Source: Methylococcales bacterium (lineage in GTDB: Bacteria; Pseudomonadota; Gammaproteobacteria; Methylococcales; Methylomonadaceae). Taken from it: a DNA stretch of 64,000 nt. A program made the translations under genes and the position numbers. The stretch covers positions 2,342,553-2,406,552 of the forward strand of contig JAUZSN010000002.1 of the NCBI GenBank assembly GCA_030949405.1, written 5' to 3'. The notes under the pieces are model-generated. The model was not told the DNA's origin. It saw only the letters and a list, made by a program, of their open reading frames with translations, and searched no databases. Below are positions 28,023-37,356 of the stretch, piece by piece; the first letter of the stretch is position 1, and each line of letters begins with the position of its first letter.

Positions 28023-30244
28023 TTATTTACTTTTAAATTGCGCTAAAATAAATTCTATACGTTGGTTTTTTTGATTCTTTCTAGTCGTCGTTTTATCAAT
28101 AATAGGGATACTATCGCCTTTCCCTGTAGATGTTATTTTTTCACAGCTAATATTTTGTTGTTGAAAATAGTCATTAATAGCTAACGCTTGTTCGTCTGAT
28201 AACGCTTGGTTGTTTTCGCTATTACCCTCACTGTAAGTATGAACAATAATTTTAATTTGTTTAAATTTATTAATCTTTATTTGTCCAACAAACGCATCTA
28301 AATAAGCTTTCCCTCTCGTTGATAAGGTACTTTTACCTGATTTAAAATAAAAAGTTAAAGGGTGTAACGTAATCCTATTTTCAATAATGCCACATCCTTG
28401 AGAATCAATAATAACGGCATCGAGGGTATTTAAACACTTATCTTGATAATCAAGAATATCATCATGATCGTTGTCTGCAGGGCAGCCTTTAGAATCAACG
28501 CCTTGGCTTATTTCAAGTGGACTATTCTCTATGCAGGTATCAATATAATCAACGACCTTATCCTCATCCTTATCAATAGGACAGCCTTGTCCTTTACCTG
28601 TTTTATTAACCCCTTTTATAATTTCTTCCTTCGTATTATTAGGACATTGATCGATGTCATCGGTAATACCATCGGAATCCTTATCTTTTGTACAGTTTTT
28701 CCCCACTACATAATCCGTTAAATCAGGGTTAAGTGGACATAAATCTTCATAATCGGCTTTACCGTCTGCATCAGAGTCAAGGGGACAGCCTAACTCATTA
28801 ACCCCTTTAGAAATTTCTTTTAAACTATTTTCAGGGCAATTATCGGTATAGTCAGGAACTTTATCCTTATCGTTATCAATGGGACAGCCTCTAAATAACC
28901 CTGTTAAAAAAATACCTTTAGATATTTCTTCGACACTATTATCGGGACAGGTATCAAGGTCGTTAGGGATAGTATCAAAATCTCTGTCAATTTCATTACA
29001 GCTTTCATGAACATGAGGTAACGCATCTTCGGCCGCTTTCATTTGTCGGTACTCATATTTACCGCGATGAAACTCTTTAAAATAAAAATCTTTATCGGTT
29101 AAATCCCCTTGTTTAGTAAATTGATACTTGCCTGTTAGCCCTTGACAGGGGGGCATATGGCGTAACATATTTGCAATTCTAATGGGGACAGGTGATTGGG
29201 CACGTTTAATCGCATGGGCCAATAGCATGATATTATCATAACCTAAGGCTGAAAATTCATCAGGTTCAAATTCCTGGCCATATTCTTCCTTAAAAAGAAC
29301 AATAACCTTTTGATTTTCTTCTAATAATGGATTAAATAGGGATGGAACAATGGTTTTTTTTTACATCGTCTGAATTCTCCCAGACTTTGACCATATTTAA
29401 AAAGGGAGGCATATTTAAAGTGTCACCCGCAACAAAAGGGAGCCTAATTCCCATATCACGTGTTTTTTGATATATTTTTGCAGCAAATATATCGGTTGAC
29501 GCAATAAAAATAGCATCCATTTCAGCTATTTTTTTTAAATCAATCGCAAGTGAGGTGATATTAACAGTATTTTCAAAAAATGATTTTCTAAAAGGAATGC
29601 TCGCATTTTTATTTTTCATTAAATGAGAAGAAAAAACATCCGATAGCTCAGTTGCATAAGGACTTCGACTATTGAGCAGCGCTATTTTTGAAAGGCCTTG
29701 TTCGGCTAAATAATGAGCAATGCTTATCCCCATTTGATCATTATTAGGGATGGTTCGAAAAATATAATTAAATTGATGTCCCGTTAATTTTATATTAGTC
29801 GCACTCGGTGTTAAAAAAAAGAAGTCCTTTATTTTCATAAATAACAGAGGCCAATAAAGCTGTTTTTGACGTAACATGACCGATAACCGCGACAACCTTA
29901 TGATTATCAGCAAATGAATTTGCAATATTTAATACAATAGTCTGATATTCATTTGTCGATAACGTAAGGTCTAACAGTTTATCTTCATCCTTATTAACAA
30001 TAATTTCTAAAGGACGGTTTAATACGCCGCCGTCCGCATTAATTAGTTTTACGGCCAGTTTAACCCCTTTTAAAAATGAAGTGTGATGACTATCCCAAGC
30101 AATACCAATGATAATTGGGTTTTTAACATTCACTACTAACTTAGCGCGTTTTTGAGAAATTTCTTCATACGCTTCATCAAAACACCCCCCAAGCAATAGG
30201 GTAATTAAAGCAAAAATAAAAAATAAGGGTTTAATTGTTAACAT
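28023..30244 (-). pseudogene. lipoprotein: substrate-binding domain + TSP3 repeats + OmpA domain, two frameshifts
   Basis: Reads as one ~740-aa protein if two single-base insertions are undone: at the T8 run (minus strand) near 29820 (GLLF-LTPSATN) and at the A9 run near 29355 (DDVKK-TIVPSL). Order: signal peptide with lipobox LLGG|C; a LivJ-like periplasmic-binding domain (IIIGIAWDSHHTSFLKGVKL; LIRLPFVAGDT-like region); six or so Ca-binding TSP3-type repeats (DNDKDKVPDYTDNCP; DSDADGKADYEDLCP); and a C-terminal OmpA-like domain (YFKSGKSTLSTRGKAYLD). In that domain the usual TD...LSxxRA residues that hold peptidoglycan are changed (HTYSEG...LSDEQA). Either broken, phase-variable, or misassembled at homopolymers. 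Confidence 0.75.
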
Positions 30245-30427
30245 TTCATTAAAAAGTTATAGGTTAGAAGGGGGGGGTAAGTTTAGGGTGTGAAGGTCGT
30301 TATCAGACAATAAACCTTTGAGAAAAAACAAGGATGGATTTTGTTGGACTCTTTCAGCTTATTGTTAAACGATTCATTAAAAATATATCTATTGTAATCT
30401 GTTTAACTTTATATCGTTATTTTTTGA

Positions 30428-30982
30428 ATGTCTATGATCAATTTTTTTTTGTTACTATTTATCAGTGTATTATCGCCTGTTTTAAGTGCGGATGAATTTT
30501 CTACGCAAATTAAAACAGCGAAACTAACACCTTATAACAACTATTATCAACTGAGTGCTGATATTGATTATAATTTAAGTCCTACCGCCATAGAGGCTAT
30601 CCAAAGTAATATTGCTTTAACGTGGCATTTAAACATTAAGTTAAAAAAAATAAAGCCCTTGTGGAATACAATCGTTTTTAACCAACTATTTTCGTATACA
30701 ATTCGTTACCACGCCCTCTTAAATAGTTATAGTGTGGGGGATTCAAGTAGAAAAAAAAATAAGCGTTTTACTTCATTGACCGCAGCCCTCGCGTCAATAT
30801 CTAAAATACGCAATCTAAACTTTATTAAGACCTCAATAATTGAAAAAAACAGTCAATATACAGTTGCAATAAAATTAGAATTCGACCGTGAAGCGTTGCC
30901 CTTACCTTTAAGACCAATCGCTTATCTTGATAACGATTGGGACTTATCTAGCCATTGGTATTTATGGACACTACAACCTTAA
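30428..30982 (+). CDS. DUF4390 secreted protein
   Basis: 184 aa with a signal peptide (MSMINFFLLLFISVLSPVLSA|DEF) and the DUF4390 pattern: LSADIDYNLSPTAIEAIQSNIALTWHLNI, SYTIRYHALLNSYSV, and a final RPIAYLDNDWDLSSHWYLWTL. DUF4390 genes precede ntrY-type kinases in many Gammaproteobacteria, as here, where the next gene overlaps its end. Function unknown; possibly the periplasmic partner of the kinase (inference). Confidence 0.85.
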   Translation: MSMINFFLLLFISVLSPVLSADEFSTQIKTAKLTPYNNYYQLSADIDYNLSPTAIEAIQSNIALTWHLNIKLKKIKPLWNTIVFNQLFSYTIRYHALLNSYSVGDSSRKKNKRFTSLTAALASISKIRNLNFIKTSIIEKNSQYTVAIKLEFDREALPLPLRPIAYLDNDWDLSSHWYLWTLQP

Positions 30983-33117
30983 AACTGCCTATCAGTTTAT
31001 TTATTATAACTTTATTTGGATTGATTTTATTATCACTCCAATTAATGAGTTCAGCAACCCAAGAAACGTCACAATTAAGCGATATTTATTCCCTATTACT
31101 GTTAATTAATAGCTTAGGAACCGCCGCTTTAATGGTTCTGGTCGGCATTAATGTTTATTCCTTAACGCAGCAATTAAAGAAAAAAGAAGCGGGGTCACGC
31201 TTAACTACGCGAATGGTTTCATTATTTGTTTTATTAGCCTTAGCTCCCGCCGCCATTGTTTTTTATTTCTCTGTACAGTTTTTACAGCAAGCCATTAATA
31301 GTGGTTTTAATGTTGAAATTGATAAAGCGATGGAAGATGCTTTAGAATTAAGCCAAGCCTCATTAGATCAGCGAATGCGTTGGCATTTAAAACAAACACA
31401 GCAATCAACTAAAGTTTTACGCGACAAATCAGAAACATTACTCGCACTGGAACTAGCTAACCTTCGTGATTCATTAGGCGCTTTGGAAATTACGCTGTTT
31501 TCTAAGCAAGGACGTATTATTGCGTTTAGCAGTATTAACTCGAGTGATATTTTACCTAAATTACCAGATGAGCATGTCTGGTTACAGGTACGCCAAAATA
31601 ATGATTATATTACGTTAAATACCGATGACGATGGTAGTTTGAGCATTCAAGTTTTAATTGGAATTAAAGCCGATGAATCTCAGTATTTACAAGTACTCTA
31701 CCCCGTTCCCGTTAGAATTTCAGATTTAGCGGATTCCATTGAATTTGCTTTTGTACGTTATCAAGAAATGAGCTTTTTACGCGATTCGTTAAAAATGAGT
31801 TTTTTTTTAGCCCTCTTATTAGTTTTATTATTAAGTTTATTAGCCGCCATTTGGGTTGCCTTTGTCAGTATTCGTCATATTGTAGCGCCAGTAAAAGAAC
31901 TGGTTAAAGGTACGAAAGCCGTTGCCGCAGGCCATTATGAGCCTCAGTTATCGGTCATGGCACAAGATGATTTAGGCTTTTTAGTCGAGTCCTTTAATCA
32001 AATGACGCAACGGATTGCTCAATCGAGAGACATTGCACGGACAGCTAGTTTAGAAGTTGAAGAACAACGAGCCTACTTAGAATCTATTTTAGCGAATGTC
32101 AGTGCGGGAGTGATGAGTTTTGATAGTCATTTTAAAATCCGTACCAGTAATCAAGCCGCACATAAAATATTACATTGTGATAAAAATTTTTTTATTGGCC
32201 AATCATTGACTATTGTGATCAAACAACACCCTGAAATCGCCGATTTTTTGCGTGCCGTGTTAAAATTAATTGAAAAAAATAATGATAATTGGCAACAGCG
32301 TATTGCGTTTCTAGGGGTAAGTGGGCGACAAGAGCTTTTATGCCGTGGACGACCTTTATATTCACAAGAAGGCATTCGTGTCGGTGCGGTGGTTGTTTTT
32401 GATGACTTAACTGATTTAATTCAAGCTCAAAAAAATGCGGCATGGGGCGAGGTTGCTCGACGATTAGCGCATGAAATTAAAAATCCGTTAACGCCCATAC
32501 AACTAGCCGCTGAACGATTACAGCATAAATTGGCCCACGAATTAGAACCTAAATCAGCCAGTATATTAAAACGCTCAACGAATACCATTGTTCAGCAGGT
32601 GGAGGCGATGAAACGAATGGTTGATGATTTTTCTGATTACGCTCGCCCGTCTAAAAAACAAACCGATGATATTAATTTACATCACTTAATACACGAATTA
32701 TTGCCCTTGTATCAAACCCAAGGAAATATTAAGGTTACCATGATTAATAATGCGTATACCGCAATGATTCATGCAGATCCTGTTAATATACGTCAAGTTT
32801 TGCATAATTTATTAAAAAATGCTCAAGAAGCGATGACTAATGGGGGGCTTATTGAAATTAAATTAACACGAGTACAACGTAACAATACCCATTATATAGA
32901 ATTAGGTATTTATGACCAAGGCGGAGGGATTACAGCCGATAAGATTGAAACTATTTTTGAGCCTTATGTCACCACAAAAACAAAGGGGACAGGGTTAGGC
33001 CTTGCTATTGTTAAAAAAATTATTGAAGAACATGGCGGGGTTATTTGGATAGATAGTCATTATACCCAAGGCGCAGGATTCATTATTCAGCTTCCTTTGT
33101 GTCAATTACCCGCTTGA
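30964..33117 (+). CDS. ntrY: NtrY-type sensor histidine kinase
   Basis: About 717 aa. Two N-terminal helices, a further stretch with a helix at about residue 80, a periplasmic sensor part, a last helix (SFFLALLLVLLLSLLAAIWVAF), HAMP (RHIVAPVKELVKGTKAVAAG), PAS (LESILANVSAGVMSFD), HisKA with phospho-His in RRLAHEIKNPLTPIQ, and HATPase (LLKNAQEAM, GGGI, GTGLGLAIVKKIIEEHGG). The ATG at 30964 lies inside the DUF4390 gene; a TTG at 30955 is the alternative. Paired with the response regulator 60 bp downstream. Confidence 0.9.
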   Translation: MDTTTLKLPISLFIITLFGLILLSLQLMSSATQETSQLSDIYSLLLLINSLGTAALMVLVGINVYSLTQQLKKKEAGSRLTTRMVSLFVLLALAPAAIVFYFSVQFLQQAINSGFNVEIDKAMEDALELSQASLDQRMRWHLKQTQQSTKVLRDKSETLLALELANLRDSLGALEITLFSKQGRIIAFSSINSSDILPKLPDEHVWLQVRQNNDYITLNTDDDGSLSIQVLIGIKADESQYLQVLYPVPVRISDLADSIEFAFVRYQEMSFLRDSLKMSFFLALLLVLLLSLLAAIWVAFVSIRHIVAPVKELVKGTKAVAAGHYEPQLSVMAQDDLGFLVESFNQMTQRIAQSRDIARTASLEVEEQRAYLESILANVSAGVMSFDSHFKIRTSNQAAHKILHCDKNFFIGQSLTIVIKQHPEIADFLRAVLKLIEKNNDNWQQRIAFLGVSGRQELLCRGRPLYSQEGIRVGAVVVFDDLTDLIQAQKNAAWGEVARRLAHEIKNPLTPIQLAAERLQHKLAHELEPKSASILKRSTNTIVQQVEAMKRMVDDFSDYARPSKKQTDDINLHHLIHELLPLYQTQGNIKVTMINNAYTAMIHADPVNIRQVLHNLLKNAQEAMTNGGLIEIKLTRVQRNNTHYIELGIYDQGGGITADKIETIFEPYVTTKTKGTGLGLAIVKKIIEEHGGVIWIDSHYTQGAGFIIQLPLCQLPA

Positions 33118-33177
33118 TGAAAAAAGCTAGTTTAAAATAGCTTTGAACTCCTTTAAAAAATTAACCTCATAACTCAG

Positions 33178-34539
33178 ATGAACAAACAAGAACCTTATAT
33201 TTTAGTCGTTGATGATGAACCCGATATTCGACAATTAGTCTCTGAAATTTTAGAAGATGAAGGCTATTATGTCGCGATGGCAGAAAATGCACAGGCGGCC
33301 CGTGAATTAAAGAAAAAACGCGAACCGAATTTGATTTTATTAGATATATGGATGCCTGATACCGATGGCGTTACACTTTTAAAAGAATGGGCGCAGGAAG
33401 AGCAACGTTTATGTCCTGTCGTAATGATGTCTGGACATGGCTCCGTTGAAACAGCCGTTGAAGCGACCCAGTTAGGCGCGTATGATTTTTTAGAAAAACC
33501 CCTCTCTTTAGCAAAATTATTACTGGTGGTTGAAAGAGCGTTGGAAGCCAGTTATTTGCAACAGGAAAATGCAGGACTCAAACAACAGTTAATGTTTGAT
33601 ATTGAACCTGTCGGGAAAAGTGCAACCGTTGAACGGACGAAAGATCAATTAAAACGTTTGGCTCAACATGAAGCACGCGTTTTATTCGTAGGTGAAGCGG
33701 GCGTGGGTAAAGAATTATATGCACGGTATTTACATAATCATAGCAGTCGCCGTGAAGGGGCTTTTGTGGATGTTGCTGTGGGTAGTATCGCCCCTGAAAA
33801 TTCAGCGGTTGAATTTTTTGGCAAAGAAGAACACAATAAAATTTATCAGGGCTTATTAGAGCAGGCTCATGGCGGCACCTTATTTTTGGGTGAAATTGCG
33901 GGTATGGATAAAGAAACCCAAACGCGGCTTTTAAGCGCATTAGAGTCCAGTTCATTTTTACGTGTCGGTGGAAGTGAAGCCGTCCGCGTTGATGTTCGAG
34001 TCATTGCATCAACTCGTATTGCAATTGAAGAAGAAGTGAATGCGGGGCGTTTTCGACAAGATTTATACTACTTGTTAAATGTTGTTACCCTAGATATTCA
34101 ACCGTTACGTGAACACAGTGAAGATGTACCCAGTTTATTAAATTTTTACATTGATTATTTTATTAAAATGGAAAAACTTCCCTTTAGAAAATTTTCAATC
34201 GCCGCCCAAAATTTTTTGCGTAATTACAGTTGGCATGGAAATATCAGAGAACTTAAAAACTTAGTACAGCGACTCATGATTTTAGGGGCAGGGGATGATA
34301 TTGAATTAGACGAAGTTAAAAATGCGTTGGGATCAATCGCTGAAAAACCTGCGCTACTCGGTACGGTTCCTGAGTTTTTTAATCTTCCCTTAAAGGAAGC
34401 GCGCGAACATTTTGAAAAAGCTTATTTAGAATATCATTTTGAACGTAATTCGGGCAGTGTTGCTAAACTGGCCGCCGCCATTGGAATGGAGCGCACTCAT
34501 TTGTACCGTAAACTTCATGCACTTAATATTAAACTATAA
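33178..34539 (+). CDS. ntrX: NtrX-like response regulator with degenerate AAA domain
   Basis: 453 aa. Receiver domain with VVDDEPD and phosphoacceptor Asp56 (LLDIWMPDTDG), AAA+ domain with Walker A GEAGVGKE at about residue 172, and a Fis-type HTH (LAAAIGMERTHLYRKLHAL). Two departures from active sigma-54 activators: the GAFTGA loop is missing (the place reads FFGKEEHNKIYQGLLEQA), and the Walker B Asp is Gly (GGTLFLGEIAG, Gly238). It therefore probably does not drive sigma-54 RNA polymerase and acts as a DNA-binding regulator, as reported for some NtrX proteins that lack GAFTGA. Co-transcribed with ntrY. Confidence 0.88.
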   Translation: MNKQEPYILVVDDEPDIRQLVSEILEDEGYYVAMAENAQAARELKKKREPNLILLDIWMPDTDGVTLLKEWAQEEQRLCPVVMMSGHGSVETAVEATQLGAYDFLEKPLSLAKLLLVVERALEASYLQQENAGLKQQLMFDIEPVGKSATVERTKDQLKRLAQHEARVLFVGEAGVGKELYARYLHNHSSRREGAFVDVAVGSIAPENSAVEFFGKEEHNKIYQGLLEQAHGGTLFLGEIAGMDKETQTRLLSALESSSFLRVGGSEAVRVDVRVIASTRIAIEEEVNAGRFRQDLYYLLNVVTLDIQPLREHSEDVPSLLNFYIDYFIKMEKLPFRKFSIAAQNFLRNYSWHGNIRELKNLVQRLMILGAGDDIELDEVKNALGSIAEKPALLGTVPEFFNLPLKEAREHFEKAYLEYHFERNSGSVAKLAAAIGMERTHLYRKLHALNIKL

Positions 34540-34541
34540 CC

Positions 34542-34907
34542 ATGGCTATTTTATTATTTTCTTTACGCGGGGTTCCTGAAGATGAATCGTTTGAAATTCG
34601 TGATTTATTAACCTATCATGACATTGATTTTTACGAAACTAACGCGGGTAATTGGGGAATGTCGATGCCTGCTATTTGGCTTCGAGATGAAATTCAGTTA
34701 ACGGAGGCACAAGAATTACTGAATGGTTACCATCATTACCGTTACACCCATCAACGAGAAGCCTATTTAAAGCGAAAATCAACAGGGAATCATAAAAATT
34801 TATGGCGTTCTTTTTGGCAAAATCCTGCCTTATTTAGCCTTTACTTAGTGGCAATGGGGTTGGTTACTTATGTGTCAATTAAGCTATTATTTGAACTGGG
34901 GTTATGA
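34542..34907 (+). CDS. DUF6164 family membrane-anchored protein
   Basis: 121 aa: N-terminal domain LLFSLRGVPEDESFEIRDLLTYHDIDFYETNAG...MPAIWLRD typical of DUF6164, and one C-terminal helix (ALFSLYLVAMGLVTYVSIKLLF). The fold recalls DUF2007-like putative signal-transducing proteins. It starts 2 bp after ntrX and overlaps the next gene by 4 bp, so it is in the same operon. Function unknown. Confidence 0.75.
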   Translation: MAILLFSLRGVPEDESFEIRDLLTYHDIDFYETNAGNWGMSMPAIWLRDEIQLTEAQELLNGYHHYRYTHQREAYLKRKSTGNHKNLWRSFWQNPALFSLYLVAMGLVTYVSIKLLFELGL

Positions 34908-35215
34908 CTCAATTCGTGTTAATTATTAGCTTAATGTGGGGCCTCGTTTTTTCAACGAGCGTTGAGGCTAAAGCCTGTGTTTGGAATGGAATTCCTTTAC
35001 ATGGAAAGGTTCAATTTGTCACCGATTTTCCTGATATTAAAATTAAATATGTAACCGCATTTGCAACCATTAATGTCGTCTTTGTCAAAAATTTTACCGC
35101 TAAATGTGGTCAATGGGAAATCGTTGATGCCTTTCCTGATTTTACGGTACAAATTGTGGATTCATTTCCTGATTTAACCGTTGAAAAAGTAAGTTCTTTT
35201 TCTGGAATGAATTAA
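34904..35215 (+). CDS. secreted mini-protein with FPD repeats
   Basis: 103 aa: signal peptide (FVLIISLMWGLVFSTSVEA|KA), one WNG segment, then about five to six imperfect 11-residue units of the type (Q)IVDSFPDLTV: FVTDFPDIKI, YVTAFATINV, VFVKNFTAK, EIVDAFPDFTV, QIVDSFPDLTV, EKVSSF. A CGQWE insertion carries one of two Cys; the other is at the mature N terminus. Alternating hydrophobic/polar strands suggest a stacked beta structure. I cannot name a characterised family. It is the last gene of the DUF4390-ntrYX-DUF6164 unit (ATGA overlap) and is followed by a hairpin. Confidence 0.75.
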   Translation: MTQFVLIISLMWGLVFSTSVEAKACVWNGIPLHGKVQFVTDFPDIKIKYVTAFATINVVFVKNFTAKCGQWEIVDAFPDFTVQIVDSFPDLTVEKVSSFSGMN

Positions 35216-35216
35216 A

Positions 35217-35253
35217 ATACAGGCGTGAAAAAATTATTGCTCACGCCTTGTAT
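35217..35253. terminator. strong hairpin at the end of the ntrYX operon
   Basis: ATACAGGCGTGA (35217-35228) pairs with TCACGCCTTGTAT (35241-35253) with one bulge and a 12-base loop. There is no long T tract on either strand, so termination strength is uncertain, but its place between convergent genes fits. Confidence 0.45.
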
Positions 35254-35298
35254 TGAGCTTCAACCCGCGTTAGGATCTGAATCGATAAAACCTTATGA

Positions 35299-36240
35299 TT
35301 AAATATCACTTTGATAAAAATTTTTATTACTTAATGATTTTTTTTCGGTCATATCAAGTCGGTAGCCGATTAAAAAACCCTGCGTTGCCGCAGAATAATC
35401 AAGACAAACGGCATTATGACTTGCAATTTCAGGTGTTCCTGAAAACCAATAATGTCCAAAAAAAACAGGGATGGCTTGGTTAGGATAGAGCGCAATGGGA
35501 TTGTTTTTATCTAATAATTTCTCGTTAGAAAGGCTACGTCGATCTTTTTCAGAGCCAACTGCGGCTTGCCTATACGTTAGTAATACATTTTGCCACCACC
35601 GAACCCGTACTTTACGCCTTGCTGTCCCCTCTTTATCGGTAAATAATTTATTATTAGGTAACACTAATTCGGGGCCTTTTAATAATGTTTCTAAGGTATT
35701 ATAAAAAAATGAATTTTTTTCACAAGCACGTTGATAATCTTCCGATTTCAAACAATTATTTGCAGTTAACAAGGGCTTTAGTTTCTTAATAAGCCCTTCA
35801 TCCCAGCAAGCATGAATGACTCTAAAATCAGCTAGTTCTAAAAATAAAGGCAGCGTTTTAAACCAGTTAATGACCGCTTTAGTCTCGAGACCATCAAGGG
35901 GATATTCATTTAAGAAGTGTTGATGCTGCTGGGTATTATTTTTAGTATGGGGACGTAAATAATTTCCTTGATTATCCTTACTATGGTAACAAATAGCATT
36001 AAACTCATGATTTCCCATTACGGCTTGGGCATGATTGGCTTCTATCATGGCACGAACAATCGTCAATACTTTTTTTTCTTGCAAACCTCGATCAATAAAG
36101 TCACCTACAAAAATGACTTGATGCTGTGGTTTCTGATAAACGCCTTCCTGTTGTTGATAGCCTAGTTTTTGTAACAAGTTAATCAGTTTTTCTGCCTGAC
36201 CGTGAATATCACCAATGAGGTCATAATGCGTTATTGTCAT
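35299..36240 (-). CDS. calcineurin-like metallophosphoesterase
   Basis: 313 aa. Metal-binding motifs in order: YDLIGDIHGQ, GDFIDRG, VMGNHEFN, and a later ACWDE and FFGHYWF. This is the PrpA/PrpE-like arrangement (Ser/Thr phosphatase or ApaH-like diadenosine tetraphosphatase); the substrate cannot be told. The ATG at 36240 puts the first motif at residue 8, as in the family. Single gene, convergent with the ntrYX unit. Confidence 0.85.
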   Translation of the reverse strand: MTITHYDLIGDIHGQAEKLINLLQKLGYQQQEGVYQKPQHQVIFVGDFIDRGLQEKKVLTIVRAMIEANHAQAVMGNHEFNAICYHSKDNQGNYLRPHTKNNTQQHQHFLNEYPLDGLETKAVINWFKTLPLFLELADFRVIHACWDEGLIKKLKPLLTANNCLKSEDYQRACEKNSFFYNTLETLLKGPELVLPNNKLFTDKEGTARRKVRVRWWQNVLLTYRQAAVGSEKDRRSLSNEKLLDKNNPIALYPNQAIPVFFGHYWFSGTPEIASHNAVCLDYSAATQGFLIGYRLDMTEKKSLSNKNFYQSDI

Positions 36241-36328
36241 AGTCTGTAAATTTTGAGAAATAAGAGGGGTGAACCTAAAGCCCCTTGTGTTCTAATAGGT
36301 TATTCCATTGTTATTTTTCACTAGGGTT

Positions 36329-37267
36329 TTAGCCTAATAAATTATCAAGTAACATCATTAAAATAAACCCGCCCATTAACGAAAAAGTGGCATAGCGAGA
36401 GCGACCTTTTGAATGCGTTTCAGGAATAATTTCTTCACTGATGACAAAGAGCATGGCTCCTGCGGCAAATCCCATTGCAAGCGGTAAAATGGGAGTGAAA
36501 ACCGTCACCATAGTAATGCCCAATAAACCTCCAACAGGCTCAACAAGTCCCGTTAACGTAGCAATGCCGACTGCTTTCCATTTATTGTAACCTAAACCCA
36601 CTAAAGGTAAGGCAACCGCTAGCCCTTCTGGAATGTTTTGTAAGGCAATGGCGATCGATAAAACTAAACCATTATTTAAATCCCCTGAACCATAGCTAAC
36701 ACCCACAGACATCCCTTCTGGGAAATTATGAATGGTAATTGCAATGATAAAAAGGCTAATTTTCTGTAAGGATTCGGAATGAAGCGCATTTTCTGTTTCA
36801 AAATGTAAATGCGGTAATTTTCGGTCCGCAAAATGTAAAAACAACGCCCCCATTAACATCCCTATCGAAACAATCCATAATCCCTTTCCTGGCCAAATAC
36901 TATTGCCAAATTCCATTCCAGGAATAATAAGCGAAAAAGCCGTTGCCGCTAGCATAACCCCCGCTGCCGCGCCGAGTAAGCTATTAAAAACGCGATCAGA
37001 AATATCCTTTAAAAATAAAGCGGGTAACGCACCCACTCCTGTTGCAAGTCCTGATAAAATACTGGCAAAAAATCCAATAACAACAATTTTTCCAAACGCT
37101 AAATATAAGAAGCCAAAGACGACAACTTGGGAAAGTAAAAAAAGACTCGCCAAGACGGCCCAGCGTTGTTGTTTAGGCAAGGCCATAATTTTTTGATACT
37201 GCGGGTGGTTTTGTACCGATGCACACCGTGTTTCACAAAAAGTTTGTAGAATTTGTCGTGTTGTCAT
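36329..37267 (-). CDS. ZIP-family metal transporter
   Basis: 312 aa inner-membrane protein with eight-helix ZIP features: the metal-binding helix ITIHNFPEGMSVGVSYG and the next IALQNIPEGLAVALPL (HNFPEG / QNIPEG pair), then GLVEPVGGLLG and FVISEEIIPETHSKG. The extra N-terminal cytoplasmic part holds two Cys and a helix. Likely imports or moves zinc or other divalent metals; direction cannot be inferred. Single gene. Confidence 0.88.
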   Translation of the reverse strand: MTTRQILQTFCETRCASVQNHPQYQKIMALPKQQRWAVLASLFLLSQVVVFGFLYLAFGKIVVIGFFASILSGLATGVGALPALFLKDISDRVFNSLLGAAAGVMLAATAFSLIIPGMEFGNSIWPGKGLWIVSIGMLMGALFLHFADRKLPHLHFETENALHSESLQKISLFIIAITIHNFPEGMSVGVSYGSGDLNNGLVLSIAIALQNIPEGLAVALPLVGLGYNKWKAVGIATLTGLVEPVGGLLGITMVTVFTPILPLAMGFAAGAMLFVISEEIIPETHSKGRSRYATFSLMGGFILMMLLDNLLG

Positions 37268-37356
37268 TGTTGTTGCCTTAAGCTCAAACTAAAGGCTATC
37301 TATTATAGCTAAAGCATCAAAAATTTGCATTTCAATCAGCCCCCATCTAACGAGGG

